Origin: Pseudomonas sp. MUP55
GTDB taxonomy: Bacteria > Pseudomonadota > Gammaproteobacteria > Pseudomonadales > Pseudomonadaceae
Reading direction: 5' to 3'
Length of the DNA: 64,000 nucleotides
Assembly: GCF_034043515.1 (NCBI RefSeq)
Contig: NZ_CP138214.1
Span: forward strand, 3,844,001 to 3,908,000
The stretch's first letter is position 1, and each line of letters starts with the position of its first letter. Of the stretch, positions 57,339 through 64,000 are shown piece by piece. The notes under the pieces are model-generated. The model was not told where the DNA came from. It saw only the letters and a program-made list of their open reading frames with translations, and made no database searches. The translations under genes and the position numbers were made by a program.

Positions 57339-57875
57339 TCACGCGGGCTCGGGAAAATCGACGACCGTCTCGTTGATGCGATTGAACACGTTGGTAAAGG
57401 TGATCACAGAGATTGCCAAGGCAATGTGAACGATCTCCTCACCACTGTATCCCGCCTCTTGAAATGACTGCACCTGCGCTGGCGCGACGGCCCCGGGATT
57501 AAGGGCCAGGCTGCGTGTGAAGGCAACCAGCGCATCTCGTTTGGTATCCCCTGTGGACTGGCCGGCACGTAGTTGGCGCATAGCGTCAGCCGACAGTCCC
57601 ACTAGCTTGCCGACCATGCTATGGGCCGCAACGCAGTAGTCACAGCCCGAGAGCTCACTGATCACCAGTTTGACCGTCTCCTGATCGGGTTTACTGAGTG
57701 GTCCGCTCGCCAGCACCCTGTCGGCCGCCAGCATCGCCTTCAGCGCTTGCGGCGCGAGGGTTGCCAGTGTGGCATAAGCGTTAGGCACTCTGCCCAGCGC
57801 CTGCTTGATACTCGTGTAAACCTCGGCGGTTGCGCCGCTGGCCTGGTCCGCTGGAATCGCGTTGAAATGAGTCAT
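57339..57875 (-). CDS. Carboxymuconolactone decarboxylase / AhpD-like protein
   Basis: The 178-residue all-helical protein has the AhpD active-site pattern E-x-x-x-CDYC-x-x-x-H in ELSGCDYCVAAHSM near residue 75. AhpD-like proteins reduce disulfides/peroxides, and related CMD proteins act on lactones. It is the last gene of the five-gene minus-strand operon behind 61565. It may handle peroxides or thiols for this pathway. Confidence 0.9.
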   Translation of the reverse strand: MTHFNAIPADQASGATAEVYTSIKQALGRVPNAYATLATLAPQALKAMLAADRVLASGPLSKPDQETVKLVISELSGCDYCVAAHSMVGKLVGLSADAMRQLRAGQSTGDTKRDALVAFTRSLALNPGAVAPAQVQSFQEAGYSGEEIVHIALAISVITFTNVFNRINETVVDFPEPA

Positions 57876-57898
57876 TGTTCAGTCTCTTGTGTAAAGGG

Positions 57899-58906
57899 TC
57901 AGAAGCCTTCCAGGACGATCTTGCCCTTGGATTTGCCGCTTTCGATCAGGCCATGGGCGCGTCGCAGGTTTTCGGCATTGATGGTTCCGAAGTTTTCGCC
58001 CAGCGTCGTTTTCAACATCCCGCTGTCGATCAGTTCGGCCACTCGATTGAGCAACTGGTGCTGCTTGAGCATTGCTTGGGTCCGGAACATCGAGCGCGTG
58101 AACATGAACTCCAGATGAAGCGAGATCGACTTGCGCTTGAGAGGCATCGCATCCAACGACGCGGGGTCGTCGATCAGCGCGAGATTGCCTTCGGGCTTGA
58201 GCAAACCGATGAGTTGCTCGTAGTAGGTATCGGTATGGGTCAGGCTGATCACGTGATCGACCTCACTCAGGCCTAGTGCCTGGAGTTGAGGCTGAAGCGG
58301 CTCGCGGTGATCAATGACAACATGCGCGCCCAGTTCGCTGATCCACTCCCTGGTTTGCTGGCGCGAGGCGGTACCGATAACGGTCAGCGCTGTGAGTTGG
58401 CGCGCCAGTTGAACAAGAATCGAGCCCACTCCACCGCCAGCACCGACCACCAACAGGCTTTGCCCCTCGCCAGCACCTTGCTCGATCTTCAGACGATCGA
58501 ACAGCAACTCCCAGGCGGTGATGCTGGTCAGGGGCAATGCTGCCGCGTGCGCCGCGGGAACGGTTGAAGGACGATGGCCGGCAATGCGCTCATCGACCAG
58601 ACCATACTCGGCATAACTGCCTGCGCGCGTAATGTCGCCGGCATACCAGACCTCGTCACCGACCTTGAACAGGCTGACGTCAGTGCCCACCGCCTCCACC
58701 TTGCCGACGGCGTCCCAGCCCAGTACACGCGGCGCGTTGGTCGCCATGCTCAGGCGCAACTTGCTGTCCACGGGGTTCACCGAAATGGCCTGGATCTTTA
58801 CCAGCAAGTCATGCGCTCCCGGCTGAGGCACGGGCAGTTCGATATCGTAGAGAGACGCCGGATCGTCGATGGACAATCCCGCCTGATCGTAAGCTACCGC
58901 TTTCAT
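57899..58906 (-). CDS. Quinone-oxidoreductase-like MDR dehydrogenase (zinc-free type)
   Basis: The 335-residue medium-chain dehydrogenase has the QOR-type SVNPVDSKLRL segment and the Rossmann motif VVGAGGGVGSILVQLA near residue 160. The catalytic zinc Cys/His and GHE motifs of alcohol dehydrogenases are absent. It resembles the ZADH/YhfP-like group that reduces quinones or enones with NADPH. It starts 26 bp after the next ADH gene, consistent with co-transcription. Confidence 0.88.
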   Translation of the reverse strand: MKAVAYDQAGLSIDDPASLYDIELPVPQPGAHDLLVKIQAISVNPVDSKLRLSMATNAPRVLGWDAVGKVEAVGTDVSLFKVGDEVWYAGDITRAGSYAEYGLVDERIAGHRPSTVPAAHAAALPLTSITAWELLFDRLKIEQGAGEGQSLLVVGAGGGVGSILVQLARQLTALTVIGTASRQQTREWISELGAHVVIDHREPLQPQLQALGLSEVDHVISLTHTDTYYEQLIGLLKPEGNLALIDDPASLDAMPLKRKSISLHLEFMFTRSMFRTQAMLKQHQLLNRVAELIDSGMLKTTLGENFGTINAENLRRAHGLIESGKSKGKIVLEGF

Positions 58907-58931
58907 GGTGGGTCTCCTTAGGTGGCCAGAA

Positions 58932-59975
58932 TCAGGCACGTTGGGCTGGTTGCGGGGACATGACTAAAACCGCACGCAAACGCACATCGGCTCGCATCAT
59001 CCGGTCGTAGGCCTGCTGGGCCTGATCCAGGGTGAAGGTTTCGATCAATGGGCGGATGTTCTGCAGGTTGGCGAATGCCAGTGTTTGTTCGTTGTCATGC
59101 ACACTGCCGGTCAGGGCGCCCACCACAGAGCGAGCGCCGAAGATCAGGTCGGTTGCATTCAGGGTGATCGGATCACCGGGCACCGCAACCACAATCAATT
59201 GGCCGCGAGGCGTCAGGCCGGGAACGGTCTGCGCCATCCCTTGCCCGGTGGGGGCGGTGCCCAGTACCACTTTGGCGCCTCCCAGGGAGCGCAGCACGTC
59301 AGCAACATGTTCTTCGGTAGCGTCGATGTACCGATGAGCCCCCAAGGCAAGCGCCTGCTCGGCCTTGTCGGCGCCGCGTGCGATGGCAACGGTGTAGAAC
59401 CCCATTTTACGAGCGAATTGCACGCCCAGATGCCCCAGACCGCCGAGCCCATGAATGGCCACCACGTCGCCGGCTCGAGCACTTGAATTGCGCAGCGCAT
59501 TGAAGGTGGTGAGCCCTGCGCAGAGTAACGGTGCGGCCTCGGCAGCATCCAGCTCTTCAGGTATTTGCACCAGACCGCGCGCCTCGGCCAGCATGATTTC
59601 GGCATAACCGCCGTCAACGTTCATGCCGATGATCACCGGATTGTGGCAGTTCACCCCATCGCCCTGGCGGCAGGACGGACAACTGCCGTCTTCGCCGCCA
59701 AGAAAGCCGACCCCGACACGCTGTCCGATCATCCAGCCATCCACACCGGAACCTATCGCCTCGATTCGCCCGACGACTTCATGACCGGGCACGCGGGGAT
59801 AACTGATGGCTCCCGTCAGATTTTCTACCGTTGCACTGTCGGAATGGCAGACACCACAAGCCTCGACCCGGATGCGCACCTGCCCAGGCTGCGGCGCGGG
59901 AACCTGACGCTCGACCAGTTCCAGTTGCCCCGGGGCGGTCGCCACTACGGCGCGGTAAGTTGTACGAATTGTCAT
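58932..59975 (-). CDS. Zinc-dependent alcohol dehydrogenase (MDR)
   Basis: The 347-residue enzyme has the catalytic zinc cysteine in CGVCHSD near residue 40, GHEVVGRIE near 65, the structural zinc segment CPSC...C at about 97-108 and the cofactor motif GLGGLGHLGVQFA near 178. This is a classical NAD(P)-dependent MDR alcohol dehydrogenase of unknown substrate. It is 10 bp downstream of the unknown gene at 59986. Confidence 0.92.
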   Translation of the reverse strand: MTIRTTYRAVVATAPGQLELVERQVPAPQPGQVRIRVEACGVCHSDSATVENLTGAISYPRVPGHEVVGRIEAIGSGVDGWMIGQRVGVGFLGGEDGSCPSCRQGDGVNCHNPVIIGMNVDGGYAEIMLAEARGLVQIPEELDAAEAAPLLCAGLTTFNALRNSSARAGDVVAIHGLGGLGHLGVQFARKMGFYTVAIARGADKAEQALALGAHRYIDATEEHVADVLRSLGGAKVVLGTAPTGQGMAQTVPGLTPRGQLIVVAVPGDPITLNATDLIFGARSVVGALTGSVHDNEQTLAFANLQNIRPLIETFTLDQAQQAYDRMMRADVRLRAVLVMSPQPAQRA

Positions 59976-59985
59976 GAGTCACCTG

Positions 59986-60705
59986 TTATTCGAATCGGAA
60001 GTCGGAAAGATCCACGCCAACGATGAGGGGCTCGGCAAGGGCGAGGTTATCGGCTGTGCGCGGATAGATGCGAAAGCGCGTCGGCATGCGAATGCCTTGT
60101 ACTTCGATGTAATCACTGAGGTAACGAGCAGCAGCATTGCGGCCTTGAATGTCGACTTCATAGTCATGGCGGCGCAGCAAACCATCGCTGTCGAAATAGA
60201 ACGTCTGCACCGCACTGTGGCTGGCGATCTGGGGAGCGAACTCGACACGCAGTCGGCGCCAGGGCAAGCCGTCGACGTACCAGGGTTCGATCTCTTCGGC
60301 GCGAACACCCGCATGCCGCAGCAGGAATGGCGATGTCAGATAGGTCCACATGGTGTAGCCGGCGAAGTAAGCCAGTTGAGGGCGAGACCAGGGTGTCTCC
60401 ATCTCGAATCCGGCGAAGGAGGCACGCGGTGCTTCGAGCGCTTCAGCCAGGCTGCCATCCTCGTGTCGAATCTCGACACGCGACGGTGTGTACACCGAAT
60501 AATCGCTGCCTGGCGCGAATGGCCCATGGGAGACTCGCTGCTGGTGAAGCTGCACCGTGACCCGCGAATGGCTGAGGACACCGTCACACTGCTTGAGCGC
60601 CCACAGGCCTCCGCTGTGATCCAAGGTTGCGCTAACGCGCTGGAACGCCTTGAAACGCTCCAGTCCGCCAGCGGCATCGATTGCCAGATCGATCAGATCG
60701 CTCAT
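59986..60705 (-). CDS. Protein of unknown function, 239 aa
   Basis: I recognise no family. The soluble protein begins MSDLIDLAIDAAGGLERFKAF and is rich in beta-type segments (FAPQIASHSAVQTFYFDSDG; RYLSDYIEVQGIRMPTRFRI), a layout reminiscent of outer-membrane lipoprotein sorting folds but without a signal peptide. Its ATG overlaps the hydrolase stop by four bases, so it is translationally coupled. Confidence 0.75.
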   Translation of the reverse strand: MSDLIDLAIDAAGGLERFKAFQRVSATLDHSGGLWALKQCDGVLSHSRVTVQLHQQRVSHGPFAPGSDYSVYTPSRVEIRHEDGSLAEALEAPRASFAGFEMETPWSRPQLAYFAGYTMWTYLTSPFLLRHAGVRAEEIEPWYVDGLPWRRLRVEFAPQIASHSAVQTFYFDSDGLLRRHDYEVDIQGRNAAARYLSDYIEVQGIRMPTRFRIYPRTADNLALAEPLIVGVDLSDFRFE

Positions 60706-61565
60706 TGGTCTTCCTCGACGCTGGTGCTGACGAACGCTGCGATGTGCCGCGCGGCTGCACTCGGGTGCTGCAGGTGCGGGCCATGACCGGCGCTTGGGAA
60801 GGTGACCAGATGCAACGTTGGAAGCTGGTCGCTGAGGCTGTACCAGTTTTCAACCGGAAAGACGATGTCGTGGTCCCCGCCCAAGTGCAGCACTGGAATG
60901 CGGGTGGACTTCAACACTTGCAGCACCGCGTCTACCGGGAACATCGGATTCTTCGGGCCATCGCCGAGTTGTTCTCCAGCCCACGCATAAGGCACCTCGG
61001 GGCTGGCATCGTCCCTGGCAATGTTCAAGCGCTGCCATGAGCGTTCGGCACTGGCTCGTGAAGACGCGGATTCGGGCTCGAAGAACAGCTTGGCGAAATC
61101 TTCAAAGTCGTTCTCGCGTCGGGCCATTTCATAAAACAGCGCCTCACCGGGTTTGACCAGATGGCCAGGTGGCGTAGTTGCCAGCAGCACGACACGGCTG
61201 ATCAATTGCGGCGCTTGTGCCAGCACAATCTGCGCAGCAATGCCCCCAAGTGACCAACCCCCGATAATGACTTTTCCCAGCTTCAGAGCGGTAATAAGTT
61301 CAATGGCGTCCTTGGCCAGCGAAGCAGGACTGTAAGTCCGTTCACCGGTTGACTGCCCCAAGCCACTGTAATCAAAAATCGTGACCTGAAACCCCTGCTC
61401 GACCAGGTTATTCAGGAAGAGCGGGTCCCAGGACTCCATGGTGCCCCGGAATCTTACGCACAGAACCAGAGGCGTGCCGCTGCCAAACGTGCGATAGGCG
61501 AGGCGCCTGCCGTTGATGTCTATGAACTGCGTGGCGGCCTCGGAACTAAGGAATTGTTTATTCAT
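60702..61565 (-). CDS. Alpha/beta hydrolase
   Basis: The 287-residue protein has the nucleophile elbow GGWSLGGIA near residue 105, the acid in GGDHDIVFP and the catalytic His in SAGHGPHLQ. The oxyanion region is RFRGTMESWDP rather than the usual HG, a variant I recall from a subgroup of these hydrolases. It is the first gene of the operon and divergent from the AraC-type regulator at 61931. Substrate unknown. Confidence 0.88.
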   Translation of the reverse strand: MNKQFLSSEAATQFIDINGRRLAYRTFGSGTPLVLCVRFRGTMESWDPLFLNNLVEQGFQVTIFDYSGLGQSTGERTYSPASLAKDAIELITALKLGKVIIGGWSLGGIAAQIVLAQAPQLISRVVLLATTPPGHLVKPGEALFYEMARRENDFEDFAKLFFEPESASSRASAERSWQRLNIARDDASPEVPYAWAGEQLGDGPKNPMFPVDAVLQVLKSTRIPVLHLGGDHDIVFPVENWYSLSDQLPTLHLVTFPSAGHGPHLQHPSAAARHIAAFVSTSVEEDQ

Positions 61566-61930
61566 CTCGTCACTTCCTGAAGGTGTTGCGTTAGAAACCT
61601 AGACCTAAACGGAGCCGGCAAGCGTCCGACCCATTATTCATATCGGGATACTTAACTACTGCACTGAGGCGAAACTGGATCGAATTAAAAAAGATAATAA
61701 AAAGCGCAAACAACGTTCTATTTACAGGCCAGCCAAACAGCTAAAAAGATTAAATAGACTTCAATCCAATAGGAATATTAGTTGTAAGGATGCACAGCCC
61801 TGATGCCTGATTAAACATCAACCACCATCGGCTCTTTTGCGCTGGAAGTGTCATTAATATTGCATCGCGTTGACGGGAATTGAAACGACATTTATGGTCG
61901 TGTTTTCGGACATGACGCGAGGAGACAGAC
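61566..61930. promoter_or_regulatory. Divergent promoter region of the hydrolase operon and the GlxA-type gene
   Basis: This 365-bp stretch is AT-rich and has no gene. TTGACG and TATGGT, 17 bp apart (61870-61898), form a plausible sigma-70 promoter facing the regulator. Several A/T runs near 61683-61770 could serve the opposite direction. No clear regulator site is recognised. Confidence 0.5.
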
Positions 61931-62884
61931 ATGCATCGGATCGGCTATTTCTTGACGGATGGATTTCAGGTGATGGCGTTGGGAACACAGTCTGTGTTCG
62001 AGTTCGCCAACGTGGTGGCCAAGGAAGAAATCTATCAGATCACCAATTACTCCATACGCGGCGGCGAGGTCAGGTCGTCGGTCGGCGCTACGGTGAAAAC
62101 ACAGCGGGCCAGCTCTGAAGCGCTGGCTGATACCTGGATGGTCTCCGGCATCGTCAATCCCTCCGTTCGCAAAACCCCGGATGATGAGTTGAAGTTCGTC
62201 AAAGCCGCCGCCAGTGGGGCGCGACGCACCGCGGGGCTGTGCACTGGCGCATTTGTCCTGGCCCAGGCAGGACTTCTTGAAGGCCGCCGAGTCACCACTC
62301 ATTGGGCCTATGCCAAGCTGCTCAAGGCCCAATTCCCAAATACTCGGGTAGAGCCGGATCATATTTTCGTCAACGACGGGTCGATCTGGACATCAGCCGG
62401 GCTTTCCGCCGCAATGGACCTGGCTCTGGGTATCGTCGAGAACGATCTGGGCCAGGCCATTGCCAACAAGGTAGCGCGGGTGCTGGTCATGTATCACCGG
62501 CGTTCAGGCGGTCAGTCGCAACATTCACAGATGCTCGAAATTGCGCCAAGGTCGGACCGCATACAAGCCACGCTTGATTACGCGCGCTCGAATCTTTCCA
62601 GCGCACTGACCGTCGAGAACCTGGCCAAAGTCGCGCACCTGAGTGAGCGACAGTTCAGCCGCATCTTCTATGCAGAAACCGGGCAGTCCCCGGCCAAAGC
62701 CATTGAACAGCTTCGCATCGAGACCGCGAGGAACATGGTGGAGCGAGGCAGTCATTCGCTGGAAGTGATCGCAAGGGAAACAGGCTTCCGCGACAGGCGC
62801 CATTTGCGTGAAGTCTTTATCCGCAAGCTAGGCGTCGCCCCGCAGTCGTTGAGGAGGGAAGCAAGGGAATTGGTTGTCGAGTGA
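61931..62884 (+). CDS. GlxA-family AraC-type regulator with an N-terminal DJ-1/PfpI domain
   Basis: The 317-residue protein has a class I glutamine-amidotransferase-like (DJ-1/PfpI) domain at residues 1-190, with a cysteine at the nucleophile position in AGLCTGAFVLA. The C-terminal AraC domain is at 215-315 (LTVENLAKVAHLSERQFSRIF; ARETGFRDRRHLREVF). GGAG lies upstream of ATG 61931. It is the likely activator of the divergent five-gene operon. Effector unknown. Confidence 0.9.
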   Translation: MHRIGYFLTDGFQVMALGTQSVFEFANVVAKEEIYQITNYSIRGGEVRSSVGATVKTQRASSEALADTWMVSGIVNPSVRKTPDDELKFVKAAASGARRTAGLCTGAFVLAQAGLLEGRRVTTHWAYAKLLKAQFPNTRVEPDHIFVNDGSIWTSAGLSAAMDLALGIVENDLGQAIANKVARVLVMYHRRSGGQSQHSQMLEIAPRSDRIQATLDYARSNLSSALTVENLAKVAHLSERQFSRIFYAETGQSPAKAIEQLRIETARNMVERGSHSLEVIARETGFRDRRHLREVFIRKLGVAPQSLRREARELVVE

Positions 62885-63086
62885 CGAGTGCATCAAGGTG
62901 GTCAAGCAACAAGGTTTTTCACGAGGCCATGGTGGCGGCCAAGGTCTCGGTAACTCATACGATAACTCGGCGAATTGTCGCTTGATCAGCTTTAGAAGGC
63001 CTGCGCCTTAAGGCCCGGTGTTTCACACGATATTCATACATCACCTTGCGCCTCCATACCAAACACGTTACAAATCCCATCACCAA

Positions 63087-63099
63087 GTTGTACGACAAC
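63087..63099. promoter_or_regulatory. Short palindrome upstream of the EamA transporter gene
   Basis: GTTGT-ACG-ACAAC lies about 53 bp before the transporter ATG. Its form is like operators of GntR-type repressors. It is short, so the call is tentative. The rest of 62885-63151 shows nothing I recognise. Confidence 0.35.
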
Positions 63100-63151
63100 C
63101 TAAAAATAATCCCCATCCCTCGAGGATGGCGCCAACTGTCCGAGCCCCGCC

Positions 63152-64000
63152 ATGACTCCGCCTGCCGTCGCACCCTTCTCACGCCATATTGCCGTGCTCA
63201 TCCTGCTCTGCATGGGCTGTGCCTTCGCCGGCAACCACATCGCCGCACGCGTAGCCTTCGACGACGGCGCCGGTGTCCTGCTGGCCATCCTGATGCGCTC
63301 AGGTGGCACCCTGCTCGTGCTGGCCATCTTGGTCCTGTGGCAACGCCAAAGCCTGCGCCTCCCTCCAGGCGCATGGCGCTGGCAAGTACTTCTGGGCCTG
63401 CTGATCGCCACCCAAAGCCTCTGTCTCTATTCCGCCGTCGCCCGCGTTCCGGTAGCGCTGGCCCTGCTGGTCGCCAACGTCTTCCCGATTTTGCTGGCGC
63501 TGCTGACCTGGGGGCTCGGCGGCCCGCGCCCCACTGCGCGCACGGCCATGCTGATGGGCCTGATTCTGGTGGGCCTGGTGTTCGTGCTGGACGTACCCGG
63601 CCGCTTCGCCACCCACACCAGCCTCGGCCCGCAATGGCTGCTCGGCGTCACCCTCGCCTTTTGCGCCGCGTTCGTATTCGCCTGTGCGCTGTGGATCACC
63701 GACCACAAGTTGTCCCAGGTACGCGGTTCTGTGCGCAGCCTGCTGACGATCTTCATCGTATTCAGCAGCGTCAACATCGCGGGCTGGACCGGTGCGCTTG
63801 CCGATGGCTTGAACCTGCCGGCAACCAGCACCGGCTGGCTGGCACTGGCCACGCTGGTGGTGCTGTATGGCACCGGTTTTATCGTGCTGTTCATTTCAGT
63901 GCCACGCCTGGACATGCCGCGTAATGCTCCGGTGATGAACATCGAGCCGCTGGCAACCTTGTTGATGGGCTGGATCGTGCTCGACCAGATGCTCAGCGCC
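63152..64000 (+). CDS. EamA/DMT-family transporter (cut by window edge)
   Basis: The frame from ATG 63152 (MTPPAVAPFSRHIAVLILL) stays open for 283 codons to the window end. Nine hydrophobic helices are visible, with EamA-repeat patterns (LLIATQSLCLYSAVARVPVA; APVMNIEPLATLLMGWIVLD). The C-terminal helix lies outside. It is a drug/metabolite-type exporter of unknown substrate. A longer frame-shifted open frame over the same DNA (63046-63924) lacks this hydrophobic pattern and is not coding. Confidence 0.87.
   Translation, partial: MTPPAVAPFSRHIAVLILLCMGCAFAGNHIAARVAFDDGAGVLLAILMRSGGTLLVLAILVLWQRQSLRLPPGAWRWQVLLGLLIATQSLCLYSAVARVPVALALLVANVFPILLALLTWGLGGPRPTARTAMLMGLILVGLVFVLDVPGRFATHTSLGPQWLLGVTLAFCAAFVFACALWITDHKLSQVRGSVRSLLTIFIVFSSVNIAGWTGALADGLNLPATSTGWLALATLVVLYGTGFIVLFISVPRLDMPRNAPVMNIEPLATLLMGWIVLDQMLSA

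Noticed and set aside
63046..63924. A 292-codon plus-strand frame over the last transporter gene
   Set aside because: The +1-shifted product is Arg/Pro/His-rich, while the frame from 63152 gives regular membrane helices of the EamA family.

Overview
The window reads as chromosome of a fluorescent Pseudomonas (P. fluorescens group). Evidence: the order folC-accD-trpF-truA-fimV-asd-leuB-leuD-leuC and the block dus-thioesterase-hydrolase-tetR-tRNAs-gltX-uvrB-tyrB match the Pseudomonas core layout as I know it. GC is high, and the REP/REPIN palindromes (core GTGGGAGGGGGCTTGCCCCCGAT) are typical of this group. No phage, plasmid or CRISPR locus was seen. The window cuts folC at its left edge and an EamA transporter gene at its right edge.

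Layout. 1-13.4 kb is core metabolism on the minus strand (folate, fatty acid, tryptophan, tRNA modification, FimV, aspartate-semialdehyde and leucine pathways), with a divergent LysR gene beside leuC. 13.5-16.8 kb is a large PAS-GGDEF-EAL protein. 16.8-18.7 kb is an AT-richer insert with two unrecognised proteins behind a near-consensus HrpL 'hrp box'; I read it as a candidate type III effector operon. 18.9-29.4 kb returns to core genes: dus, thioesterase, hydrolase, tetR with a palindromic operator, a duplicated tRNA-Glu/tRNA-Ala pair with a strong promoter, gltX, an IS481-family element inserted in a REP sequence, uvrB and an aromatic aminotransferase. 29.4-39.9 kb is accessory metabolism: PtrR/Sad, a leaderless protealysin with its emfourin-like inhibitor, a divergent leaderless nuclease, a cobalamin riboswitch driving a complete ABC importer, an esterase and TspO.

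40.0-41.2 kb is a tandem array of about six 190-bp units, each carrying an inverted REP pair. 41.2-45.1 kb holds unrelated single genes. 45.3-45.75 kb holds a highly structured leader and a short DUF6124-like gene. 45.8-64 kb is a run of accessory and stress genes: two acetyltransferases; a NemR-type electrophile-response cluster with two identical operator boxes (old yellow enzyme, SDR, two NTF2-like proteins, SRPBCC); a dicarboxylate/amino-acid symporter; a VOC protein; HxlR/MFS and EamA exporters; and a five-gene operon (AhpD-like, two MDR dehydrogenases, an unknown and an alpha/beta hydrolase) divergent from a GlxA-type AraC regulator.

The strongest candidates for something undescribed are the hrp-box operon at 16.8-18.7 kb, the structured leader with its small gene at 45.3-45.75 kb, the protease/inhibitor/nuclease locus at 32.2-34.7 kb and the REPIN tandem array at 40.0-41.2 kb. 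All calls come from reading the sequence; no database search was run.
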